64,000 nucleotides of DNA, from NCBI GenBank assembly GCA_008933995.1, contig WARS01000016.1, forward strand, positions 13,639,348 through 13,703,347, in the 5' to 3' direction. Source of the stretch: Datnioides undecimradiatus (lineage: Eukaryota > Chordata > Actinopteri > Lobotiformes > Datnioididae). A model generated the notes under the pieces. The model saw only the letters and a program-made list of their open reading frames with translations. It had not been told where the DNA came from and made no database searches. How positions within the stretch are numbered: the first letter of the stretch is position 1; each line of letters begins with the position of its first letter. Shown piece after piece: positions 25,585 through 39,132 of this stretch. Made by a program: the position numbers and the translations under genes.

Positions 25585-28461
25585 AGTGCTCCCAGTGTGT
25601 ACAAAGAGGTATTTGGCAGGACTGAAAATTTGTCCATTTCCACACGGTCAGACACATGAATGTTTTCCTCACTATAAATCTGTCTAGATAGGAGACCAAG
25701 CCTGCTGCTCTTAAGAAAAGTATAGTTTTACTCTGAATATTTTGTGATTGCATTCTCTGTAACAAATGGCTGGCAAATTTCAATTTTCCCCCGGAAACTC
25801 TTAAAATCCTCATTTGACATGCATCTGAGATGCAAAATATGGTTGCTTTCAAATAGAGAATAGAATACCAACAATCACAATCCTAATCACTGACATTGGC
25901 AGAAAAATACTGATCTTCACATCCTCTAATGCTACCTACCATTTCCGCAGCCTGTGACGCTTTCCAAAACTACTCATCTCCAAAAAGACTCATCTCTCTC
26001 TTTGATGATTCACTTCTTCTGTTGGGTGTTTTGTAAACAGCTCTGCTGTCCACTTTACCAAAACACATGGAAGAGAAGAGCCCAAAAAAGCTGCCAACAA
26101 GCTCCCAAGAGAAGTCTTACTCAAGGGCTTTGACCAATAATACTGGCAGAGCTGAGAGTCACAACACAGATGATGCTGATGCATGTGGAGGTTTTGTGTG
26201 TTCTTATGCCAGTGCTGTAAAATTTGGTTAATGTGGTGCCACTGAGTTTGATTTTCCATGGACAGAAGACAGTGGGGAAGAAGGATTAACTCAATTGTAC
26301 TTAAACCCTAACAGGGTTATCCTTACTCTTTTTACGTGTGTTTGACCTCAATGTTTTACTTTATGCCACTTAGAACCAGAAGAAATGACTGGAGTTGAGA
26401 ACATTGACTTATTTTTACCAAACATCATTTAACTCACTTATTTTGCACTGCTTTCATCATTTTAATTTGCTTTTGCTCAACCCACATTCATCTTTTTATT
26501 AGGTATTTATCTTGGTTCATTTAACCACAATCTCATAGCACTTGACCCTGTTGATGGACAAAAAAAGCCAGCTTTAACGATGTCTTCAGCTCTGAAATTG
26601 AAACCTCAAAAGCACAAGAGTTAAGTTGCTTTTAACAAGATTAAATAAAGACATTTTTTCAACAAGATGGAGGTGATGGTGTTATCTGAGGACAAAAGTC
26701 TGAGTGTGTCTGTGTGTTCGGGGGGTGCGTGCAGATAATGAAAGCTATCAAATAGGTAGAAAATGGGTGTTGAGAGGCTGAGAATATGAAAATATCAGAG
26801 AGAAGTAGGCAGAGTGGCCTTGCTCAGCAGGAACTGATCAACTCTTCCATCATTTTACCTGGGGGAAAGTGGGAGCAGCGTGGCTCACAGAGAAGAGGAT
26901 TTAATCGATTACCATGTCTGAGACACACACAATGCGTGTCTAATATTGATTTGGATGTATTTTCATCCTCCTTCTCAGATAAAGCTTGCTGCAGCAAAAG
27001 GTGTTAATGTCATACTAATAACAGCAGAGCACAATTGTACCCTGAACCTCTGTATTGTCTATGGTCTTGAAATGCTGCCTGGAGTAGAGTGTATTTTACA
27101 GTAATGGCCAGGTAGTGGCCATAATGCTGCAAGTCATAAGACATGCATGGGCATACGCTGTGACTTAAAATGGCAGGTCACACAATGGTTGATGGGAAAT
27201 TCTGCCAATTTTGAACCAGATTTTTTTCATTTGAATGTGGGTAGTATGTGCAAATGAACAAAATTTAACTTCCCACTGTCAAGATCTATTCCCACATGGC
27301 CCATTTCTCCCCTCAAATGTTGTCAGAAACATATTTTTGTGAACTTTTTAGCAGTAATGTGAGAACATGCAGCTACAATGTGTATGCTGGAAAAGGGACA
27401 AGCCCAATCCAAGCACCGCCCAGCTGCGGTCTGGTGCATTCTGGCTACAGGTTTTCCATCTTTTAAACAAAACAGAACATTTTTCTTGGATAATGTAGGA
27501 AAAATGTATACACTTTTTGCATCTTTCTACTGCCTATAGACATCCAGGTTTTATGAAACTTGCTTCTGTGGATGTTCTTATGATGCATTAAGACTGACAC
27601 ATAAACTGCTGCCTGTACCCAAAACTCAACATACCTAGGGCATATTTGAATTACCTGACTTCACTGAACTAACACATGCATAACACACAAAGGTGTTGAT
27701 CAATTCCATAAGTGAATCCATGGTTTCCTCATCTATTTATGAGCGTGTTTACATAAAAGAAGCAGTTTTGCCACCAAAAAAACAATTACAAACACGAACA
27801 AGTCCAGAGCTTCATATGCCTCATATGTCTAATCTGAAACAAATACAAGGACTTTAAAGATATAATCCAGGCTAAAAGCAACACAGCTGTTGCATTCAGG
27901 AAGAAAGGTGGAAAAAGTTGCAGACTATGTGCATGCATATATTAAATGTGTTATAATATCACTGTCCTATGATTAAGGCATAAATATGATTATATGTTTT
28001 TCTATTACATTAAATGAATGAATGAATGTTTAGGAATCTTAAAACATGTATGACAATTTTGGCTTTATTTCTTAGGCTAAAAACCTGATATCGTCAAACA
28101 GACTTTAGAGTAAATAAAAAATAAACAAAACTTGAAGCAGTGAGTAGGATTACATTGTTATTTTAGTGCTTTAGTACTTTAGCTAGTCTGTGTTGTAGAA
28201 TGCTATCAATATATAGAAGCACAATGGAACAACTGTGCCATTACTTGTATCACACACAGCACTACTTAAGGTAGCCTTAGCAAAGCCACACACGGTAAAG
28301 AGTCTGCAGGACTGTAACAGCACAACTCCAACTTATCACACTGGCAACATAAAGCACAAGAAGCTGACACAGATCGGTGAGTCCCTTCGACCTGAATCTT
28401 GATCTATCATATAAAAATCATGAGGAAAAGCCAAAGGGTCTGCAGGTGTTTGAACACTCAC

Positions 28462-28554
28462 GCACACAATAAAGATGCTCTTTTCCACAAGAATCGACTG
28501 GTCAGTCCGTTGTGCTTTCATACGAGTTGATCTCTTATTTTGATGTGACCGGCT
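28462..28554 (-). CDS. Candidate internal exon, unidentified
   Basis: On the - strand a moderately pyrimidine-rich tract ending in CTGCTTCAG precedes a 93-base segment that is followed by a good donor, GTGAGTG. The segment is open in one frame over 31 codons and encodes a basic peptide (SRSHQNKRSTRMKAQR and onwards). Length and frame would allow it to be a phase-0 exon. I recognise no protein family. It lies 4.6 kb downstream, in transcription direction, of the CpG island at 33.1..33.6 kb, so it could belong to the same unknown transcript. Chance is a strong alternative. Confidence 0.2.
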
Positions 28555-28794
28555 CTGAAGCAGTTTAGGTGTGAAACAAGTTACAATGGCAATGTACGAT
28601 GGCAGGATGTGAACCATTGTAATTTCTACAATACATAAATCACTGTATTTGCAGGTAAAAATACTCTTTAAATATACAATCCCAAATTATCACTCATTTT
28701 TTTATAAAGTGACCATGGCAGGCAGAGAGACAAAGCACACAGCCAATTTAGGGAACTTAGGGATCCCAGTACCATTCTGTATATTAACAAGAGA

Positions 28795-28853
28795 AAAACC
28801 ACCATTAGGTTTCAGTTTTGGCCCTCCAAGGGAAACATTTGGACACCCCTGAC
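28795..28853 (-). mobile_element. hAT-type transposon terminus
   Basis: Read on the - strand the segment starts CAGGGGTGTCCAAATGTTTC and continues CTTGGAGGGCCAAAAC, the typical inverted terminal repeat of Charlie-like hAT elements. I did not find the matching other end, so this is a fragment. Confidence 0.5.
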
Positions 28854-28854
28854 C

Positions 28855-31800
28855 TAGACTGACTCAAAAACATTTTTTTCACAATTAGGGATTTTCAGGG
28901 ATTTTCAGTGCTTTGCTGATTTGCGGTGCCTGAGGCATCAGCTTTAGTGTCAATTCTGTTTCTGTGAATGGTTGACTTGGTGCTAAAGGACTGGGATTAA
29001 CGCTGGGGACTAAATAAATCTGGCTGGCAGTGCCAGTGAGTACTGACTATTATGAGGCACTGCCAACATTTGATATTTTGTATTGCTTTGGCAATCTTGA
29101 ACAATAAAGGGAGACACACATCTGTCTACACTTAGCAGACCTGTGAGAATTTAGTGCAGAGCTTGTGTCTTTTCTCTGGCTCAATCACAAGAGCACTGAG
29201 AAAGATAAGAGCACCACTGCTCTGAGGCTACACAGGAAGCCTCGTCACATTTTTGTTGTTTTGTGCGATAAAACCACTCTGAGGCTCACCTGCGTATCTG
29301 CAGCATCAATGAAAGATAACATCAAAGTTAATGTGAAACAGAGACATGTGGAGGGTTTACACCTTCACAGAACTATGGAGTTATAAGGAACAGTATTTTC
29401 AACAATTTCAGGTCAATTTCAGAACCACGTCACTGACTGAACAGCTGGAGAAACTTTCTTCAGAGCAAGTGATGTCTATACAAGATCAGAACCAACTGTC
29501 TATTCTACCTTAAAGGCTGTATTCAGTTACACAAACACTGTTTTTTCAATGGAGTTTTCTCCCTCGCTCACTTACTCTCTACCGTAAATATTGAGTTTAT
29601 CAAAGACATTTTTTTTTCTCTATAAAGAAAAAAACAAATACTCTGACATGCCATGTTTCACAAGCCTCTACAACAAATTTCTACGTGTCATGAGTGTACA
29701 AAAAAGCAGTAATTCAGCAACATAATTTAAATCAAAGTACTGAAACAGCAATGAAAAATCTCACCATCTACCACTATTGTTTGTGTGTAATAAAGGATAT
29801 ATGGTCTTTGACTTTTCACAAACTGAATAATTAAGTGATGCTGGGAAGTGCTCCAATACACCAACCCCAATGTTATGTTATACACTCAATAAAAATGTTA
29901 CTCTCAATAAAAGCTACGAAAAGTAAAATTAAAAAGTAAAAGTAAAAGTAAAAGTAAAAAAATAAAACAACAACAATCCTTGTCTGAAATATGGTACTTT
30001 GTTTTCTTCTCCTCAATCATCTGGTGAACCTTGGAAATAACACCATAACCCTTTGGGGGGTCCTGGCCACCTGGCTGAGAACAAGTGTTTTATAGACTAC
30101 AGATATTTTTGCTCAGATTGCCTCATTAGTGCAACTCTACAATAATGGCATCTAAAAATGATTGTCAGTCTTCAGTTCCTGTTTTAGTGTGAGTAACTTT
30201 TTATAAAATTGGTCATTGGTCATTTCAACACACTGGTTTGCAATAAACTTTTTACTTAAAATTCCTTTGGCTGCTTTGAAAACATTGAACAAACAAGGTT
30301 TAAGGTCAAACACAGAATTTTTTTCATCGTTCAAACTAAAACGTCCAAATCTATAATTAACAAAGTATTTGCCGGAGCAGCCAATCCACAAGCAATTGAT
30401 TGCTTATAAAAGCTGATCAGACCATGAAAACCAATCTATAGGCCTTTAACTGCCTGATCAATCTCTCCGAATTTTACAGTATGTCAAGTTTTTAAAGTTT
30501 GCATGTGGCATCCCTACAATGATGCACTGGTGTTGTGTTTTACCTCAACCAGTGAAGGCTGATTGGCCAGAGCTGAGCAACTAAAACTAAAACTACAGAA
30601 TAGACTACAGTAACTAGGATCATAGCAGAGCCCATCACGTCATAAACACATCAACAGTCCATGTAATTATTATCATTGGCTGAAGGGAGTCAAAAGTCCT
30701 TCACCAAGGGTACTTTCATGACAGCTTTTGCTTTTGTCCTTGCTTCTTTTTTTAAACAAAAACAGTTTTACCTATCTGTCTTACTTAATTACCTCCCTCA
30801 TCACTATTTTATCACTTCTAACACAGTTCATTCAGTATTTTTGTTTTCTTTTTATTATCAAGCACAGCGCACACTTTGGTTTGAAAGGCTCAATACAAGT
30901 ACATATTTAAGGACATGCTTTAAGCATGAAGCAGTCGTGACTGTCCCAAGAGGTCTGCCCTGTTAGAACAATCATGTAGTCCTTTACTTTGACTTCAGGA
31001 ACTTAAAAAATGTGGCCCTATGACTTTTTTGTGAATCTGCTGCAAAGAGAAGGATTTTTTTTTTCTTTTTTCCGTTGCACTGAAAAAAAAAAAAAAAAGA
31101 TATGCTTCAAAGCACACTAGTTGGAAAAAAAAAAAATTCCCTTCAATCTCCTGACAAACATTCTGAGTCGAGCTCTCAGATCCAGTAGGCAACTCGAAAA
31201 GCCAAATGTTGCTTCACCAAAACACACACTTTACACAATGATACATATTTTAAAGATATTTAAATGTGGATCGTTAAAATATTCATCACACACACAGACA
31301 GCTGAGGCATATTTAGTCTGGAACTCAAGTGGGCTTCAGTAGTTTGGATATTATGATTTTTGTCTGCTGAAATGAATGCAGTGGGCATAATTTTTTAAAT
31401 ACCAGATGGATGGACAGACCAAGACGCAATCGCTAGCATTCTGCCAGTGTGGCCAAAATCAATCAATCAACCAGAAGATGCTCAGCTGTGCTGAAGCACC
31501 TTTATGTATGCTTCCATGTCTACATCTCTGTGTTTCCTTGTTTATGTGTTTCGACAACAGCCTAAATATTACTTAAATATAAGACAAGCAGACAACTGAT
31601 GCAGTCTTTAGCCTGTTTTGGTTGCTGCATCAAAGCTGCCAAATACAATTTTCTGCTGGATATAACTCAGAAAGTGTCTGTAACCAAATTTTGGGTGTAA
31701 TTGGGGTTGGACAATCAAACGTAGGATCATCACAGCAAAATCTTGTTAGTGCTATCCTTGTCGCTTTTCTTGATCAAATTATGAATTTAATAAAAAGTTC

Positions 31801-33119
31801 ATATCTAGGTCCTCTATTAATTTTACACAGGAAAAGATTATTAAAATTAACCCGTCAAACAGTTAAAGATGAAATTTATGAATTGCAAAAATACCCATGC
31901 AAGTCAAAGACAGCATGAAGTGAATCATCACCCAAGCCCACAGGCAAGTATAACCATGTTTAACAGGTTTAAACACTGAACATCAAAGCACTACTTAAAT
32001 TATCTCCTTTAAATCATCAACGGCACAGTTCAAAGAACATCAAAGTTAGTTTATTTTTGCCAGATTTATTTTATCCAGATTTCACACACGAATAAAAATA
32101 TGTTGTCTAAAGCACAAGCCTCATCCAACAGCAGAAGTCATGAGCGGCATTCCACTTACTTCCTCCAAGGACACAAAATGACAATATCTGCAAGTAGCAA
32201 GACTACAGGACTGGTTACTGAGTACTGTAGTCACACTGTGATTTCTAGTTTTTCCAAGCTGTTTTCAGTCATGCATGTCCATTTCTGCTGAAATTCTCTT
32301 AAACTTCTAAATTTTTAACTGCCCCTTTAATAATCAGGGAGAATTGGAGTGTATTGACCCCAAACTGGAAAATGCTTGTTAACTCGAGATGTATTTAAAT
32401 GTCACTGCAAAAGCTTTAATTATAGCAAAGCAGGCTCAGGCCAAAGCCACAATAGCCTGAATAAGGTTAATTGGGCTGATGCATCCCTCATATAAACTGT
32501 CTCTCTCTGTCATAACTGATGGTGATCCTAAAGAGCTGTTCTGACAGACCCCTTAAAGACAGACCTGCCCAATTGCCAGAGAGGGCAACTGGGAATGTGA
32601 GTAGTGTGGGATTAAAAAACAAACAAAAAAAAACACCCAGTACTTAGTACAGACATTCACAAGGAAAACCAGATTAAAGCAGGGGGAGGAAGGAGATTTC
32701 ATGTTCCTCTATCATAGCCATAGAGTTGTGAAGACAAGTAGTGGCTTAGCTGCCTTGCAAAGTTTACAGAGAAGCTTCATTAAATTTCCAGGATAGGCCT
32801 GCTCACCTTTTTCATTAAACTTTGTATTATTTACTATTGTAAATTCACAGATCATGGGCTGATACTTGATGATGATGATGTACAAAATGATGAAGCAAAG
32901 GTAATTGTATCTGCAACACAGCAGATCTGGTAAATCAACATATTCGACATAAACACACCTAAGTGACTAAGACATATTGGAACTGCAAGTTTACTATTAA
33001 ATATTAAAACAGAAAATGACAGTGAGTGAAACAGTAGTAAATAATCAGGAGGCTACGCCAATTAATGGAAAATAAAACAAAGTAAACAAAGTCGAAAGTG
33101 TTTGTCAAAAAGGTTTTTC
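28855..33119. other. Gene-free stretch
   Basis: AT-rich, with an AAAAGT-type iteration (29931..29959) and A-runs at 31082..31099. Short frames only. If the CpG island to the right starts a - strand transcript, most of this would be its intron. Confidence 0.4.
29931..29959. repeat. (AAAAGT)n short tandem repeat
   Basis: Four imperfect copies of an AAAAGT hexamer within an A-rich region. Confidence 0.75.
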
Positions 33120-33610
33120 AGTTACTGGCGGCCAATTAATAAACACGTGATTTACCTTTATTATTGTTCCACGCTTGAAACTCATTTCACCGTCTCGTGG
33201 GCATTTGGTCACGAATGGGTCGAGTCTCCGTGGAGTAAAAACCTGCAAACACGTAAAAGAAATGAACAAAACAGAAGATGAGCGCTTTTAAAGTTCGCCT
33301 CAGTTAGTCTTGCATAAAAAAACACCGTGACTCCACTGATTATCCTACACGTTTTGTCTCGCACACTGAGCACCTGCCGTCGGACAAACGAAAAAATACA
33401 TGTTATCTACAAAAAATACGAGTACTCGGCTCGCTCCTTCAACACTACCTGCTCACTGTAGCCAAATTTGACCAAACGGGGCGGGTTCTGTGCTGAACAG
33501 CTGCCGCGACCAGACAATACACCATTGGGTGAAATTATGACCGAGAGAGGGGAAACAAAAAACATGTGATTGGCGTTTGTTTCGGCCAATTAGGGTGATC
33601 GCTTTAATTA
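33120..33610 (-). promoter_or_regulatory. CpG-rich island, probable promoter
   Basis: By eye this 490-bp stretch holds roughly 30 CpG dinucleotides, whereas the surrounding DNA has about one per 100 bases or fewer. It contains a GC box (GGGGCGGG, 33478) and CCAAT boxes in both directions: CCAAT at 33586 on the + strand, and ATTGG at 33534 and 33569, which are CCAAT on the - strand. That is the make-up of an unmethylated vertebrate promoter. The best exon-like signals beside it (33156..33242) point to - strand transcription, but no known gene is recognised nearby. A lncRNA promoter or a distal CpG element is possible. Confidence 0.55.
33156..33242 (-). CDS. Candidate exon beside CpG island
   Basis: On the - strand a strong acceptor (TTCATTTCTTTTACGTGTTTGCAG, of which the last 20 bases are pyrimidine-rich) precedes an 87-base segment. 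It ends at AATAAAG followed by the donor GTAAAT. One frame is open over all 29 codons (VFTPRRLDPFVTKCPRDGEM and onwards). An ATG in that frame gives MSFKRGTIIK just before the donor, so it may be the exon with the start codon. A short upstream ATG frame (five codons) precedes it. I know no protein family with this sequence, and a non-coding 5' exon is equally possible. Confidence 0.3.
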
Positions 33611-36600
33611 ATTATCCAGTGACATAGGAGGGGGAAGACCTTTACTTAATTTTGTGTGTGCGCGCGTGTGAGTTTTGAAAATCTGAAAGTAATTATGCTT
33701 TAATTTTGTCACCATCATGAGTTCATGAACTAATGACTTACAGCCATTCTGAAATTTAAAAAGCTGTGTAAAAATGATGCAATCAACGTTTTCTAACCTC
33801 CCCCACCTCACCCACAAGAAACAAGATGAATAAATCAAAATACAGAGTGGTTTTCTTAGAACAAAAGAAAATTAACAAATATAGAAAATATATAAAGCAA
33901 CCAACATCCTCAATGAGATTCCATCTTATAATTTCACTTTATAAGAGAAATATACATGGTCCACTTAAGGGAAGACTTTTCCCACACATTATGTACGACA
34001 TTCTGTCAGAACTGTGTCACCAAGCCCACAAAATGCAGGTGTCCTCCAATTCCTGAGGATATTTAATTAATGAGGCATTAATCATTGCCATCTGGATTCA
34101 GTCGTTCAGTGACTGCAGAAGCAGATTATATCCTCAATCATAAAGTTTTGGACAGAACACAAAGTGCACACCCGTGATGTTAATAATATGACAGTGAAAC
34201 CTCTTACAGAAATGACCAGTTTTGAGTATTTCCACAGAGCACATGCAAGCTTTATCAAGCTGCCTAGTCATATACCCATCATATACCCTATATGTTGTAC
34301 TGTGGACCCAGTTTTAGTCTCAGATCTCTTGTAATTATTCTGGAGTTGCTGCAGGTTTCACCCCATTGCTCATAATCAGATGACACATTCAAATTTCTTT
34401 TAATAATAAACATTTGGCATTGATTTATTGTGGGGCTCGGGAAGTTTTTGCTAGTAACTCCTATAAATCTATTTATCCAATAGAAACCAATGAATCCAAC
34501 CTCACAGTCATGGAAAAGAAAGATCATATTCTGAGATAATATTGATCAGTTCTTGTCAATCATATTCTGTATATCTTCTAAGGCAGGGATTCCCAATCAA
34601 GTTACCAAGGGGGTCCAAGGAAAGACTTTGGAGCAGCTAATCAGAAAAAGTCCTCTTTCCATTACTCTTAGTCCATTTTCTGGGTTTCCCATTAATATAG
34701 ACATATCTGGCTGTCGTGCAGTGCTCTTTCAACCAGAAACAAAACTGTGAGACACCTGCTCAATATAAAAGTAAATTACTGATGTAAATTACTGAAACCA
34801 ACCGATTGGCACCAACCAATCCCCCCCTACATAAAGATGATTGTGTTGCTCTGTGTCCTCTGGATGTGTTATAAGGAAATTGTTTAACACATAAGCTATA
34901 ACAACTTCACAAGATTAGCAGTAAAATTGTGTCATGGCATGGCTTTTGAAGCTTCCTCCGGTACATATGCTCTGTGTTTACAATTGGATTGCCTTTATCC
35001 ACTTTAATGGCAACAGCTGCTCTGCCACTTGGGCATATCCAAATTTTGTAATGACTGATTCAAGTGGATGGCAGGTTTCCACATGGCTTACACAAGATCC
35101 CAGGGACTGATGGCACTGATGAACGTGAGATTGTTGACAGACTTTGTTTTCAAGCCCCCATTTGCTCCTTATGGGCAACACTGGTGTACAAACAAGCCTG
35201 CCAGAAGCAATGGTTTAAAAGACAACTTCTGTTTATTTCAAACCTAACTGGGAATTCAAATTTATAATATCTCCAGAAACTATGCATGGTCATTTTACTG
35301 TGGATGGGTAGTAGAGCCACAAAACAACAAATATACACACCGTACACATGACTGGGACTATAGTCCATCGCTCAAATCCTCTTTTAGCAGATATAGAATT
35401 GCAATATCAGTGCACAGTATCTGTAATCCTCCCTTTCTAACACTATCTTAATATCAGTGCTTGAAAGTCTTACACAAAGGGTTCTTTCCCATCTCCTTTT
35501 GTCTCCCATCTATTTTTTACATGGGTTGTGGCCCAAACCTAACCTTACCCCAATTATCAGAAAATGTCTTGTTTTGTTACAGGAGATTTCTAGTCTGGGT
35601 GATTTCCAACAGCACAGATGTTACTAAATGAACATTTCAAATTTACAGGAATACTGCAGACAGCAGGGTGTCTCTATGATCCTCTTGCTTGTCTACACCT
35701 TGCTACTCTGTACTTTGATCATGTGGGTGACTCTACTCTAAAGAGTATGTAGATAATACTGTCAGATTGCCAGTTTTGCTTAGTTAACGGTCTCTCCCCC
35801 TCCCTCTCTCTCTTTGTACGTGAGAGTGTGCGTACCTAATTACAGGAGTAGAGTCAGGTGCTTGTCAGCCCTCCTCAGGGTCCGGTTATATCCCATTTTC
35901 AATCAAATTTGTAAATGAAACTATTTACTTTATTGATCCAATCTCTATGTCCTGTTTCTGTTTCTCAAACAGTCTTGACAACCACAATAGAAGATTACTT
36001 GAACTGACAGAGGGGTGTCACTGAGAGACAAAGACACAATAACAAATTTGTCTTCTTTTTCAGGACCGCAGACAGCTCCGTAGATTTATAAACTCACATT
36101 TCTTACGTTTCTCACGTTTTTTTTAGATCAGTAGTGGGGGTCATAGATTCTAACTTGCATAAACCTCAGTCAAACGGGATCAAAGAATCTGGCAGACTGG
36201 ACTAACATATACAATACAAGATTCAACCGAACCTCCTGCACTCTCTCTGCTACTAGGAGAGAGAAGGAGACACATTTTGGTCATTCATGAAAGAGAGGGA
36301 TGGCCCCCCTCACCCTCCCATCTATCCTACATGACACAAATGTGACAACAGCATGTCCTCCATCATCATCCTTATCTAGTGTTTATTTAATTACCACAGA
36401 TCAGTCAGATCACAACTATGACTATTTTATTGGCATTACTACAGAGCTGCAGGAGTGACCGAACCGACCATCCCCAATTACTTATAATACTGACAGACAG
36501 TTAGCATATTGGCTAGCTTTGGTAACCAATAAACTCAAAAGAGTACCTAGAGATCACATTTCAGAAAGACGTTTTGGAGCAACATACAAGATGCTTGTCA

Positions 36601-39132
36601 GCAGTGACTTGGTCGCAGTCCTGACTACAGCCTTGATGTAATAATATCAGTTAAAGTTGTAATCTTTAAGATTTCACTGAAATCAAACCTCATTTTTTAT
36701 GCTGTTTATGATTGACATTTTGTCAGTAACAGCTGTCTGAATATAAATCACCATCAATCTTTACTAATTTATGTAATTGATAAGAACCTCACTGTTTACT
36801 GTTAGCAAATGCAGCATATCATATTGATGGCTTCATGTCGGAAGCATTCAGTTTGCTTTTATTGTGAAGCACTATAGGATTTGTCACAAAGCTATGCATC
36901 AACCTCTGTAGACAACAGTTGCTACTGGCATTGTTGGCAGCAGATCAGATATATAACATAACAGAGGGTAATGGAACAGATGGGGCTGCCACGGTGACTT
37001 GTTGCAAAAACTTAAAGAGCAAAGTAGTCTGAATTTAAATCAAATAAAAATGCAGATCCATGTCCCACCAGTGTGTTCTGCCTCTGCCCCTGGGTCTTTT
37101 CCCAGTGGGATGTGCCCACACTACCTTCACAGGTTGGCTTTCCTGGGAGAATCCTGATGAGCGATGACTTGCCTGTTGCCAGTGATTACAATTATTTTCT
37201 TCTGAATAAATTGTTCTCACGAGAACTGCTCATTGTGCACTGATTTTCCAAAGCAATATAGACATTTTATCCTGAAATGACTCACTGTTTCTGTGTTTTA
37301 TGATACACTTTTTTTCTGGGCAGTACAAACAGAATTTCTTTCGCTTCCATTGTGTCCAAAATAACCCATATATCCTGGACACTGAATGTTGATGGCTTAG
37401 GGCTACATTCATGCTGTTTCGTTTGCTGAATAAAAACATCACTTCAGTAAACAATCTTTGTTTGATCTGGCTGCTAATTTGTACAGGATAACACCAGTGC
37501 AATTGTTTCCGTCCCCACTAGAAGCTCCAACTACTTTCAGCCTTTTTTTCTCCCTACCTCTCAAATGTCATGAGCTTCCACTGCTTTTAATGTTTATTAA
37601 ACACATCCTGCAGACCAATGAATGCTGCCTTGAATAACATGATGCATTATGCTGAGCACCATGTGTATCACAGTTGGGGTTTTTTTTTTTTTGCTCCTAA
37701 TATTTCTTTATCACAGTTAATTGTGCATTAGGATGCAAATTCGACATTTTCTATTACCACACACTGTTACCTTATCCTGTTGCCAATGAAGAAGCAAAAC
37801 AAAACTCAAATGTTAAGTGAAAACTAAAAGTCTGGCATGATTTTATTTTTGGTGATACAGATGGTTATAGATGTTAGAGAATATTGGGTAGAAGATGGAG
37901 GGCTGGGGTGGAGGGTGGTGAAACTTTGACAGATTAAACTATTATAATAAACTGTGAATTTAACTGTATGTTTGGGTCTTGCAAATAAAGAGGATGTTTC
38001 AGGGGGAATTAAAGTTGAAACAACATCCTGCTTGAATGAGAGGAAGAGTTTATTTGTTTGGTTAAACGGCTTCTAATGGGAGCAAACTATTGTGACTAGA
38101 GTTGGCAATGTTATTTCTGATGGGGCTACAGAAAACAGCACACAGCAGGGAAATAAGCCCTACACTTACAATAGTGCCACATGGAAACAAAGTAAGAATC
38201 GTCCATTTGGTGTACTTTGGCCAAATTTGTGTTTTAACATATCAGCTAATACAACTAAATATCAGTTGAAATCTGCAACTTTTCTTTGACAGAATCAAAA
38301 CACTTTCTGTTCTGTGAGAAGTGTGGTTTGATGAGAGGTCAGATCTACAGTCACGCGTTTTATTAATGATTTACAATGAATAGAGAGGTCTAATATGAGG
38401 GCTGGATGAGACGCTGTGAAAATGGCACAACATACATGGCAAGATCTACAATTCATTATGAACTGTAGATCATTACTGGCTGATGGGTCATCAGATCTGT
38501 CAGAGCAAATGTAGTGGGGCAGCACTGCAGTGAACCAAAACCAGCTCTTCTAGACAAAAGCTAAATCCCAAGACAAAAGATTAAGAAATGTCCCATTAGT
38601 ATGCACTTGAAATTTTGTTAAGAAAATTGTAAGATGACTCAGTCACAAGTGTCAAAGTCAAAATGAAGGAATGATATGCAGTGATGTGCCTCTATTGAAT
38701 TAAAGGAGACAAGACCAAGAGCCATTCACAGCACAGAAAATTCATAAAGTTGTTATAAAGTGGGTTTCGCGTGGGAGATGTGGGAATGAGGAAGCAGATG
38801 AAAGAACTAAAGAGGCAATTTCAAGTAAAGCGATTTGGATTTAACTCCAGCATGGGCTACCAGAATGCTACAGCCTCATAAAGATATGCAAATGGGACAC
38901 AAGTGAGTAAAACTGCAGGCCATGCTATTTGATGCAGTGATGAGTGAATAGGGCTTTAAACTATGAAGATTCAGCAAAGATAACAAGGATGAGATTAGGT
39001 TGTTTTGGACTGAGTGTGATGGATACAAATATATACATAAACATGCGGACATAAAGTGTGTGAGAGACGTTTTTCTGATTTGAAAAACAATCAGAAAACA
39101 AATACCTCAGATGTATGAGCATTACTCAGAAC
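33611..39132. other. Gene-free stretch
   Basis: No recognisable gene. Near 34574 the words CAGGGATTCCCAA could be a decayed hAT terminus, but no partner end was found. A TTTAATTAATGAGGCATTAA cluster at 34060 is homeodomain-like. Frames are short. Confidence 0.45.

Larger units (their letters stand above)
22001..28461. other. Gene-free stretch
   Basis: Apart from a short perfect hairpin (25560..25584) and a poly(A) run (25282..25300), nothing with structure was recognised. Several frames of 60 to 108 codons exist on both strands, but none shows credible splice borders or a known family. Confidence 0.45.

Noticed and set aside
29165-29386. 73-codon + strand frame, with a donor-like site on the opposite strand
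   Set aside because: No consistent exon could be built on either strand.
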